Of a stretch of DNA of 64,000 nucleotides, positions 39,541 to 47,785 are shown in pieces; the first letter of the stretch is position 1, and every line of letters starts with the position of its first letter. The notes under the pieces are model-generated. The model was given only the letters and a program-made list of their open reading frames with translations, was not told the DNA's origin and made no database searches. Made by a program: the position numbers and the translations under genes. The stretch is from a bacterium (lineage in GTDB: Bacteria; Hinthialibacterota; Hinthialibacteria; H5-UNCL2): the NCBI GenBank assembly GCA_015075175.1, contig JABTUV010000003.1, positions 1 to 64,000 of the forward strand. The letters run 5' to 3'.

Positions 39541-40681
39541 TTCCCGTGCTCCTTCATCTTCGTTTGCAGTATGGTCTATCGGCTCATGATAGAGTTGTCA
39601 AGCAGGGATGCCGCTGGAACGGGATCGACCATTCACCGGCGCCGTCGGCGTGTTTCGTCGCGGGGGTTCATAACCGGGGGGCCCCGCGACGGAACGCGCC
39701 AGAGGCAGAGGTGATGCCTCGTCGTCTTCCCAGCCCATTCACCAAAGCCGGAGGTGGATTCCGAGCGGGGGGTCTTCTTCGCCTGGCCGCCGAGCTTTGC
39801 CTTGAGTTGGCCGCGCACGGTCAGTTGCGTTCAGGTACGCACCATGTGCGAACGCTTGCCCCAGGGACCGGTATCGCGTGTGCGCCCGGATGCCATTGTG
39901 TGGCGGGCTTCGAGAGGCATCTTCCCGGCGGTTTCCCCGGGAAATCCTACCTTAGCAGTGCGAAGGGAAGATGCCTGTACGAAATTCGCTATTGCCCCTA
40001 TGCATGAACCTGGCAATTGTTAAATGCCTGCTGAATGGGGCTTTTTCGGCCTGTGAAACCGGGCCGGAAGACGGGTGGCGCGGGGCGCGATCCCTCCCGG
40101 AATCAAGGTGTTCGGTCGGGCAAACCCCTGCCGCCAGATGCAGCGGTCGCGCTTGGACAATGGGAGATGATGCAGCCGAGTGCCGGCGGTCAACCGGCCC
40201 TCGGAAACCGATGTTGGATAGCGATGCCGTCTGGCGGACGGACGCTTCTTGTTGAGAGGTATTCGACAGGTTCAAGGTCATAAACCAATGATAGCGCACA
40301 TCGCGGACATTGTCATAAATAATGCGACAGCCTTTGAGCCATCGCGTTGCTGCCCAGTAAGCCAGCTTGGGGCGACGTTTCTGGAGCGCGGACTGGGCAT
40401 TTTTTGCCGGGTGTCCGCCTCTCCGTGGGCTGTGCGGAATCACGGTCGTTGCGACCGCACAGCGGGGCGATTCCACGGCTGTGCGACTTGACTCAAGGGC
40501 CATGTAAGGGCGGCTCGCATGTCTCGCCGGGATGGAAAAGCGGCAGCCGAACAGCGGCATCAAAGGCCGGTTCGGAATCTCATATTACTCGATGCCGACC
40601 ACGGGTTCCGTGGCGGTCCTCGGCTGCTTTTGCACCGGCAACCGAAGGTAGAGTCGGTTGTTCAGATTCTCTGTGATAGAT
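39541..40681. other. No supported gene
   Basis: About 1.1 kb without a coding region that I can support. Open frames here are short, without ribosome binding sites and without recognisable motifs. It may hold decayed remnants of island genes. Confidence 0.5.
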
Positions 40682-40729
40682 GTCCCCCTGCGCGAAACGC
40701 GGCAAAGCGTTTTTCGGCGTAGGGGGGAC
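40682..40729. terminator. Strong hairpin, possible bidirectional terminator
   Basis: GTCCCCCTGCGC (40682-40693) pairs with GCGTAGGGGGGAC (40717-40729) with one bulge. An inner AAACGC-loop-GCGTTT hairpin is followed by a short T-run (TTTTT). Confidence 0.45.
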
Positions 40730-40754
40730 GAGAGTCCACAAAGTGCAAGGGGGA

Positions 40755-40871
40755 GCGTCAGTCAAGGACGACCGCCGGAGGGGCACCCGTTCAGCACAAG
40801 CGAGGCTTTGGGAGCGCGGATGATCGGGGAGGGGGCCGTACAGGTCGCCGGGCCTGATCCTTGACGGACGC
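40755..40871. other. Long foldable inverted repeat, unassigned
   Basis: GCGTCAGTCAAGGA (40755-40768) is mirrored by TCCTTGACGGACGC (40858-40871), 13 of 14 pairs, closing a 117-nt segment just beyond the 3' end of tRNA-Leu. I checked for the SRP and tmRNA signatures and saw neither. Confidence 0.4.
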
Positions 40872-41001
40872 CGGGGTGCTCTCCGGCCTCTTGCCGTGGC
40901 CGTGGCTCCGATGTGCCCGGTAAATCGCGTTTTGGGACAGTGCCTTGCGGCTTGGTCATGTTGTCGGGCGTTTGATCGCTTGGGCCGGTGCAGAATGGCC
41001 C

Positions 41002-41086
41002 TGGTGCGGGTGATCGGACTTGAACCGATACTCCTTACGGAACGGGCTCCTAAGACCCGCGCGTCTACCAATTCCGCCACACCCGC
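41002..41086 (-). tRNA. tRNA-Leu (UAG anticodon)
   Basis: Read on the minus strand: acceptor GCGGGTG pairs with CACCCGC, D-arm GCGGAATTGGTAGACGC, anticodon loop CTTAGGA (anticodon TAG) closed by CGGGT/GCCCG, a class II variable arm (TTCCGTAAGGAGT), T-loop TTCAAGT, discriminator A and an encoded CCA (TGG at 41002-41004 on the + strand). The tyrosine recombinase gene ends 42 nt from its 5' end. Confidence 0.93.
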
Positions 41087-41127
41087 GCCTGATGCTCTAT
41101 ACCCTGCCCGGAGCCATCAGCCAAGCA

Positions 41128-42340
41128 TTATTGCGCCGGCTTGTCGTTCCCATCGTCGGCCGGCGGCGAGGGCGTCCTGCCTCTGGGTTTTGGCCTGCGG
41201 ACATTGATGGCAGCGGCATCGAGCGTATTCTTGATGTGCGATGCGTAGAACTTCTCGATCATCTCGACGCTGGTGCGGCAGTTCTTGGCGATCTGGTAGA
41301 TGTCGGCGCCTTCCATCAGTCGCAGGCAGATGTAGGTGTGCCGGAGGCTGTAGGCCGTCCGGCGGTTTCCGTCTCGGTCAACCTTAAGATTGAGTTCTTC
41401 CAGTATGTTATTGAGCAATTCCCGCTGGCTCTTGGTCTTGCCAAAGACCCGGTCTGTTGGATGCTGCTGGTTGCGATTCTTCAATCGCTCGAACGGCAGC
41501 ACCGCACCTGTGGTGCTCTTGCAATAGCCGACGCCTCGCTTGCCCCGCACTTCGATTTCGAGGATGCGTTCGCCCGTCGCTTCATCGCTTACGATGGCGA
41601 CGTCTCGAAATTCGAGGCGTCTGGCTTCATCGGGCCGCAGGCCCGTGTTGGCCATGAACAGCACGTAGTCGTGCAAGTTCTCGCACGCCTTCTTCCACCG
41701 GGCCTTTTTGGGCTTCTGGGCTCTGGCCCTCGTTGCCTCGTAGAGTTGCTTGTACTCTTCCGGGGAGAACCAGGCGCGATGCCTGATCTTCCCGGACATT
41801 TTGTAAGGCGTTGAAAGGTCTGGGAGATATGCCAGCCAACCATGACGGTTGGCGGTTTTGAGGACGTGGCGAAGGGCAACGATCTCCTGTTGCAGCGTTG
41901 ATCGCGAGGGGCGTTTGGGTTCGCCGGTGTTCTTGTCAGTCCGGGATGTCATGCGGTGGATGCGGTACTCCTGGACCAGCCCGGCGTGATGTCCACCAAC
42001 AGTGTGCTGCCAGAAGGCGGCAGGTGGGCGTTGAGGATGAGTTCATGCCCACGACGTATTTTGGGCTTCGTTCTCCGTAGGTTAGGGCCTTGTACTCGGG
42101 CAAAAACTTGTCTGGCTGCGTCCTTAAAGGTCTTGCCGACCTTCAATTCCCCGCCTCGCATCTTGCCCTTCAGCTCAAGATACCAGTCCTCCGCGATGGC
42201 CTTGGCCATCGCAAAGCTCTCTTCTCGTGTGGAAATGCGCCAGTTTTTGCCGGCCAGAAAGGTGGAGCACTGCTGTTGCGGCTGTTCTCCCGGCGATAGA
42301 GGTGGAGCTTGCCACCCATCAATTCAAAATGTTCGGTCAT
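41128..42340 (-). CDS. Tyrosine recombinase (phage-type integrase), two frameshifts
   Basis: ATG 42340 has AGGAGG four nt upstream and gives MTEHFELMGGKLHLYRREN. Frames change near 42270 and near 41960; the middle part (AIAEDWYLELKGKMRGGELK) is the SAM-like core-binding domain. From about 41952 the catalytic domain is clean: Arg in NTGLRPDEARRLEF, Lys in the beta hairpin, HxxR in AYSLRHTYIC and the Tyr nucleophile in EKFYASHIKNTLD. The R-H-R-Y set is complete. It ends 42 nt from the 5' end of tRNA-Leu, so it may have driven integration of the island at this tRNA, although a duplicated tRNA fragment (att site) was not seen. Confidence 0.85.
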
Positions 42341-42426
42341 TGTCCTCCTGTGAAACTGTGTAAGAACTGTGTAAGGCTGTAGTGTGGATCAGTCAACGAA
42401 TAAGTCATTGTCATGGCGCGATATTC

Positions 42427-42455
42427 AATTGGGTTAACGTTCACGTTACCCAATT
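42427..42455. promoter_or_regulatory. Inverted repeat upstream of the integrase, with TGTGTAA repeats nearby
   Basis: AATTGGGTTAACGT and ACGTTACCCAATT form an almost perfect palindrome (one extra T). The AT-rich stretch 42355-42545 also holds at least four direct TGTGTAA copies. An operator or recombinase-binding (att core or arm) region is plausible. Confidence 0.5.
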
Positions 42456-42612
42456 TAGGTCGGGATGTGGTCTGACGTAACGTGCTGAGAAGATGTGTAA
42501 AAATAGGACAAAACATCTGTATGTGTAAAATACTGTGTAAAACTGTGACATTTTCATCACAGCTGTACCCCTCAGCGTCATGGTGAGCACTTTCGCCTGG
42601 AAAAGCCCGGCC

Positions 42613-43712
42613 ATGTCCAGCCCCCATTTTGTTTACCACCGGGAATGTTAGTCCTCCGGGGTTATGATGCCGCCACCAGGGCGGGTTGTCGACCTCATCT
42701 CCCGCGTGATAGAGTTCCTTGCCGGCCCGGAGGATAGGCCCGCTGGAAGGCGACCTGAGCGGCGTGGCGGTGCCTGTACGGAGGGGCGGGGATGTCCATC
42801 CCTGCCTTTCGTTTGGCCCCTCCGGGAGGCGGAAAGCGATAAACTCCGGGGTCTGGGGCGAGCTCCGCATCCATCAGCCACGCCGCACGGGCTGCGCGGG
42901 GGTGCGGTAACAGGCTGCTGCGGCCGGGCAGGTTGTAGTCTCTGCGCCAATCCTCAACGACCACCTTCGCCTCAAGGATGCTGGGTTGGTTCAGGTTCAG
43001 CACTCGTCCCGCAGCCGCCGTTGAGCTCTCCAGAGGGACTGCACGGGCCGGATCGATGTGGTGCGTCTTACGCCCTGCTCGACAGCCAGGTCGAGAGCGC
43101 CTTGGCAGTAGGCCGGGCCGTTGTCGCTGCGCAGGTGCTGGCGTCTCCCCACTCATCACCCTCTCCAGCACCGGATCACGTCCTTGGCCTTCATCCTGCG
43201 GTCTACCTCGATCACCGGGCGTTTCGCGTGCTCATCCACCAGCGTCAGCACCCGCCGTTTGCGGCCTTCCGCGGTGGCATCCTCCATGTAGTCGTAGGTC
43301 CAGACGTGGATCCGATGCTCGGCCACCGGGGTTGGACTCTTCTCCCCACGTCGCCGGCGCTTCCTGCGTTAGGCTGGGACAATTCCCGCGCGCCAGTGCA
43401 CCCGTTCGGGGTTGATGACTCTTCCAGCCTCCGCTCCCAGGCGGTTACGTAGCGGCCGCTTGCGCTCCAGACGATCTCGCCCAAGCGCCTGGCCAGGGGC
43501 CGTATCGCGCGCTGCGGCTGGTGGTAACCAGGACGGCTGATCTCAAGCAAGGCGCAACCGCGTCATTCCGAGAGGCCGCGTCGGCAGCGGTCACGCTCTC
43601 GCGACGCTGTTGCGCCGTTACCACTTTTCTTAGCAGCCCTTGATCGTTTCGATCTCCAGGTCCCGCTCCGCCACCATCCGCTTCAACTGACTGTTTTCCG
43701 CTCCAGTTCCGC
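42613..43712 (-). mobile_element. IS3-family element, copy 1, decayed and truncated
   Basis: It begins at TGTCCAGCCCCCATTTTGT and TTTACCACCGGGAATGTTAG and contains reverse-strand pieces of a DDE (rve) transposase: RPGYHQPQRAIRPLARRLGE, NGCTG.., THHIDPARAVPLESS. Many frameshifts. Sequence equivalent to the last ~230 bp of copy 2 (the orfA part) is missing. Confidence 0.65.
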
Positions 43713-45045
43713 TGTCCAGCCCCATTTTGTTTACCACCGGGAATGTTAGTCCTCCGGGGTTATGATGCCCGCCACCAAGGCGGAGTTGTCGACCCCAGCC
43801 CCGCGTGATGGAGTTCTCTGCCGGCGGAGGACCGTGGGGCTCCGCTGGAGAGCGACCCGAGCGCCGCGGCCGGTGCCTGTACGGAGAGGGGGGGGACGTC
43901 CATCCCGCCTTCGTTTGTTGGCTCTCCGGAGGCCGGAAAGCGATAAACTCGGGGTTCCGGGGCAGGCCCCGCATCCTTCAGCCAGGCGGCACGGAACTGC
44001 GCGGGGTGCGGTAGCCAGGCTGCTGTGCGGCGGGCCAGGTTGTGTCTTTGCGCCACTCCTCGACGACCACCTTCGCCTCAAGAGATTCTGGATTAGTTCA
44101 GGTTCAAGCACTCGTCCTGCAGCCGCCCGTTGAAGCTCTCCCCAGAAGGATTCACCACGGACTGCGGATCGATGTGTGTCTCACGCCCTTCGACAGCCGG
44201 TCGAGAGCGCCTGGCGATGAACTCCAGCCGTTGTCGCTGCGCAGGTACTTGGGCGTCCCCCACTCATCACCCTCTCCAGCACCGGATCACATCCTTGGCC
44301 TTCGTACCGATCCGCTGATCACCGGGCATTCGCGGGTGTACTCATCCACCAGCGTCAGCACCGCAGTTTGCGGCCTTCCGCGATGGCATCTCCATGAAGT
44401 CGTGGGTCCAGACGTGGTCGGATACTCGGCCCGCAAGGGGTTGGACCCTCCTCCCCACGTCACTGGCGCTTCCTGCGCCTGGGTTGGGACAAGCCTTCCT
44501 GCGCCACACCCGGTGCACCCGTTTGGGGTTGATGACTTCCAGCTCAGCACTCCCCAGGCGTTGCGATAACCAGCCCTTGCGCTCCGGGCGATCTCGCCCA
44601 AGCGCTGGCCAGGGCCGTATCGTCGCGCTGCGGCTGGTAGTGGTAACCGGGACGGCTGATCTCAAGCAGGGCGCACCGCGTCGTTCGAGGAGCCGCGTCG
44701 CTTGGCGGAAGTCACGCTCTCGCGACGCTGTTGCGCCGTTACCACTTTCTTAATGGCCCTTGATCGTTTCGATCTCCGGTCCCGCCCGCCACCATCCGCT
44801 TCAATCTGACTGTTTTCCGCTCCGGTTCCCGCAGCGACGAGCCTCGGGACGCTCATTTCCCGAGCTCCGACGCCAGCGGTAGAAGGTCTGCTCGCTAATG
44901 CCCTGCTTGCGGCACACCTCCGCCACTGAACGACCGTTGGCCTCCGCTCCGCAGATCGGATGATCTGCTCCTCGTTGTACCGACTCTCTTCATCTTGAAC
45001 TCCTGTTGACCGGAGATCCTAACATTCCCACTGGTAAAGTTTACA
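43713..45045 (-). mobile_element. IS3-family element, copy 2, decayed
   Basis: The same left end (TTTACCACCGGGAATGTTAG, about 43729) is matched by an inverted right end (CTAACATTCCCACTGGTAAA, about 45018). Between lie broken orfB (WTHDFMEM-type strand, EYTRECPVI) and, at 44650-44995, orfA pieces including an N-terminal HTH (CRKQGISEQTFYRW after frame correction). No intact transposase. Direct tandem arrangement with copy 1 suggests duplication. Confidence 0.7.
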
Positions 45046-45142
45046 GGGCACGCCCCAGGTCCGTGTGTGCCAGGCAGAAGGCCGCCCTGAATCGAGTCGA
45101 AGAACTGGCCCGAAGCGAATTGCACTCGCAATCGTAAGATCG

Positions 45143-45212
45143 ATCAAGATTGAGAGCAAGATTAAGAGCAAAACGAATTAAGATTAAGATTAAGATTAAG
45201 ATTAAGATTAAG
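45143..45212. repeat. Hexanucleotide microsatellite (ATTAAG)n
   Basis: Six perfect ATTAAG units (45177-45212) follow five degenerate units (ATCAAG, ATTGAG, AGCAAG, ATTAAG, AGCAAA). The array ends 6 nt from the dCMP deaminase stop. Its low GC content stands out strongly. Confidence 0.85.
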
Positions 45213-45218
45213 ATGCCG

Positions 45219-45698
45219 TTATGTTTGCATCCTGGGCGCGGGGATCTCCACCAACTCCACCGGATGTTCTCCCAGATACGCCCGGATGATGTCGAGCTTA
45301 TAGGGCTTGCGATAGTAGATGCGGCGGACGCCGATGTTGAGGAGCACCTTCAGGCAGTGGATGCAGGGGCTGTGGGTGATGTAGATGTCGGCGCCGTCGA
45401 TGCGCGTGCCGTGGCGGGCGGCCTGCGCGATGGCGTTGATCTCCGCGTGAATAGTCCGGTAGCAGTTCTCCTCGACGACGCCGTTGGGGTCGGTCGAGGT
45501 ATAGATGAGACAACCTACTTCCGTGCAATGGGGCATGCCCGCGGGCGAGCCGTTGTAGCCGGTAGCTAGGATGTTGCGCTCTTTCACCAGTACCGCGCCC
45601 ACCTTGGCGCGGGTGCACGTACTGCGCTCGGCGACCTTTTCGGCGATGTCCATGAAGTACTCGTTCCAGGTGAGGCGGTCGGGATGCGCGTGCGCCAT
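45219..45698 (-). CDS. dCMP deaminase (ComEB-like)
   Basis: Start 45698 gives [20 protein letters not shown]; an upstream frame extension to 45767 lacks family support. About 159 residues, normal length. The zinc site is complete: HAE in [11 protein letters not shown] and PCIHC. The typical family segment [19 protein letters not shown] is present, as is the TEVGC loop. The enzyme deaminates dCMP to dUMP for thymidylate synthesis. It lies 84 nt downstream of a radical SAM gene on the same strand. Confidence 0.92.
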   Translation of the reverse strand: MAHAHPDRLTWNEYFMDIAEKVAERSTCTRAKVGAVLVKERNILATGYNGSPAGMPHCTEVGCLIYTSTDPNGVVEENCYRTIHAEINAIAQAARHGTRIDGADIYITHSPCIHCLKVLLNIGVRRIYYRKPYKLDIIRAYLGEHPVELVEIPAPRMQT

Positions 45699-45782
45699 GG
45701 TCGTCTGCTCCGGGTCGGGGGCTGGATGGCGTGCACTGTAGAGACGGGGGGCGCGGCTGTCAATCACGAGCGGGGAGCCACT

Positions 45783-46790
45783 CTATCGGCGGTCCTCGTG
45801 GTCACACATTTGCTCCGCGTACAGTCGGCAGCCCTGATTGCAGGCGGAAAGATACTGGCAACCGACGCAGTTCTCCGAGCCCGCCTGTTGGCGAAACCGC
45901 GCCAGCTTCTCGCCGTGCAGCCATTCATCCAGTGACAGATCGAGCGCGTGTCCGAGGGTTTCGTGCCAGAAGAGGCAGGGCTTGTAACGGCCCGCCTCGT
46001 CGATGGCCAGGGTGTGCAGGCCGCCCGGGCAGCCGGAAAGCCCGAGTTGCTCTACCTCGCGCGGGGAGAGACGGCAGGCCTCGGCCAAGGGCGAAAAGGC
46101 GCAATCCAGGCGCGCCACGAGGTGGTGCTTACGCGACAGGGAGAGCGCCAGCGGCGGCAGTTCGCGCTCCTGCTCGGCGAACAACTGCAGGTTGCGATGG
46201 CGCTCGTTTTCCGCCGTGACCTTGAACTTGATCAACTGCAGCTGGGAAAGTTTCATGAGGCGCGCCCAGGCGAAAATCTCGCGTAGATGGGGGAAGGTCT
46301 TGTTGGTGAGGAGCACGTCGAGAGCGGGCGTGATGCCGGCGCGCGCCAGCGCGTGCCGCGCCGCCTCCAATGCGGGCAGGTGGTCGAGGGCGCACAGGCT
46401 CACGTGAATTCTGTCGAACACGCGACAGCGGCGCGCGGCGGCGTTGTCCAGGAACGTTCCGTTGGTGGTCATGCGCGGCAGGAGCGAAAGCGAACGGGCG
46501 TACTCCGCCAGGTCGAAGAGCTGCGGATAGAGCAGCGGCTCGCCCCCGCCGAACCACGCGACGCCGAAACCCAACTGGGCCAGCTTACCGAGGATCGCCT
46601 GCGCCAGCTCGTAGTCCATGCACTGCGACGGCCCGCGCTCGGGGACGGCGTAGCAGCCCTTGCAGTGAAGATTGCACTGGGTCGTCAGCGACAGATACGC
46701 CGACAGTTGCAGCCCACCGGGAAAGGAGTCGGAAGAGTCATCAGGTTGGCCGCGGGACGAGCGCCCGCCCCGCTTCTCTTGGCGTTTCAT
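45783..46790 (-). CDS. Radical SAM/SPASM protein
   Basis: About 335 residues. The SAM cluster motif is CNLHCKGC after SAYLSLTTQ, with FGGGEPLLYP, TTNGTFLD and the rest of the TIM-barrel strands. The C-terminal SPASM-like segment has LSGCPGG, YKPCLFW and a cysteine set ENCVGCQYLSACNQGCR, enough for auxiliary clusters. Relatives are peptide maturases or sulfatase-maturing enzymes; here no precursor or sulfatase is adjacent. Note the alkaline-phosphatase-superfamily gene 6 kb away lacks a formylglycine motif, so it is not an obvious target. Confidence 0.85.
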   Translation of the reverse strand: MKRQEKRGGRSSRGQPDDSSDSFPGGLQLSAYLSLTTQCNLHCKGCYAVPERGPSQCMDYELAQAILGKLAQLGFGVAWFGGGEPLLYPQLFDLAEYARSLSLLPRMTTNGTFLDNAAARRCRVFDRIHVSLCALDHLPALEAARHALARAGITPALDVLLTNKTFPHLREIFAWARLMKLSQLQLIKFKVTAENERHRNLQLFAEQERELPPLALSLSRKHHLVARLDCAFSPLAEACRLSPREVEQLGLSGCPGGLHTLAIDEAGRYKPCLFWHETLGHALDLSLDEWLHGEKLARFRQQAGSENCVGCQYLSACNQGCRLYAEQMCDHEDRR

Positions 46791-46900
46791 GGGCGTCGGT
46801 GCACTCTCTCATCGGCGATGGTATAGAGCTCTTTGTGGGCCTTGTAAATGGCGCATATCGAGGGCATGGAGGCGCGCGCGTATTCCGGGCTGGAGAGGGA

Positions 46901-46991
46901 CTGTCATTTCGACCGAAGGGAGAAATCTTCGGCTTTGCGCCGCGCGGGTCAGGGCGCGGGGAATGATTTCTCCCTTCGGTCGAAATGACAG
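46901..46991. repeat. Perfect 27-bp hairpin of a widespread repeat type
   Basis: CTGTCATTTCGACCGAAGGG (start of the 27-nt arm at 46901-46927) is repeated exactly in inverted orientation at 46965-46991, with a 37-nt loop. A near-identical single copy lies at 51235-51262. The remaining intergenic sequence between 46790 and 47136 holds nothing else I can name. Confidence 0.85.
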
Positions 46992-47135
46992 CTCGCGGGA
47001 TCGATATGACGAAGCATTGTCGCGTGGCTCGGCGCCCGTGCGTGCGACGACGGTCCGCGCGATGCCGCGTTGACGAGAGCAACGTCCGTGACTAAACTGT
47101 CCATGCGGTCGTGCCCAGGCCGGCTCGGTGGATGA

Positions 47136-47765
47136 GTGAGGATCGCGGTGGAGATCGTACTGCAATTCTTTCCGTCTCTAGCCCTCTGCGCTCTGGCGGG
47201 AGTGCGCCTGTTCGGCGTTTTCTTTCTACTGGGGCTGTTGGCGCGGCTGGACGGTCTGGGCCTGGTCGCGGTTCCGCCGCAGTTGGCGATGCTGGGACAC
47301 CTGGTCGTGCTTTTCCCGCTCGGCCTCTTGGCGATGTTGGAGCTCTTCGTCGACAAACTCTCGTGGGTGGATACGCTCTGGGACGGGTGTTTCACCCTGC
47401 CGCGACCGCTGGGGGGGATGGCGCTGGGGGCGCTGCTGGCCTGGCCGGCGGGCGGGTCCATGATCGGAGTCTGCGCCGTCCTGGGAGGGCTTCTGGCGTT
47501 GGCGGCCCATGCGGGCAAGGCCGGCGCGCGCATCCACCTGCGCGATTCGGGTCACATGGCTTCAACCCCGGTGGTCAGTCTGGCGGAAGACCTCTTCGTA
47601 ATTGCGGCGGCGTTCGCCTTCTTGCAGCATCGCCTCCTGGCGCTGGCGCTGTCCGGCGGCGTGCTCATGCTGGCGCTCTTGATGGTGAAAGACGTGGCGC
47701 AGACGCTCGTGGGATGCCGGCAGCGCCTGGTCGGACGCGTGCCGCTTCCGCGCGGTCCCGCCTAA
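47136..47765 (+). CDS. DUF4126-like integral membrane protein
   Basis: GTG 47136 is followed by RIAVEIVLQFFPSLALCALAG. About 209 residues with five or six hydrophobic helices, and the DUF4126 pattern: LAGVRLFGVFFLLGLLARL, LLAMLELFVDKLSWVDTLWD, then a Gly/Ala-rich helix pair and STPVVSLAEDLFV. The family has no known function. No clear operon partner: the next gene is on the opposite strand and ends 20 nt away. Confidence 0.8.
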   Translation: MRIAVEIVLQFFPSLALCALAGVRLFGVFFLLGLLARLDGLGLVAVPPQLAMLGHLVVLFPLGLLAMLELFVDKLSWVDTLWDGCFTLPRPLGGMALGALLAWPAGGSMIGVCAVLGGLLALAAHAGKAGARIHLRDSGHMASTPVVSLAEDLFVIAAAFAFLQHRLLALALSGGVLMLALLMVKDVAQTLVGCRQRLVGRVPLPRGPA

Positions 47766-47785
47766 CTCTCCACGACCCATGGGTC

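Noticed and set aside
40755-40871. Possible SRP RNA or tmRNA
   Set aside because: The conserved SRP loop (GGAAGGAAGCAG-type) and tRNA-like tmRNA ends are absent.
40580-41080. A reverse frame starting MAELVDARVLGARS
   Set aside because: This is the well-known false protein read through a tRNA-Leu gene.
45143-45212. CRISPR-like array
   Set aside because: The unit is six bases without spacers; it is a microsatellite.
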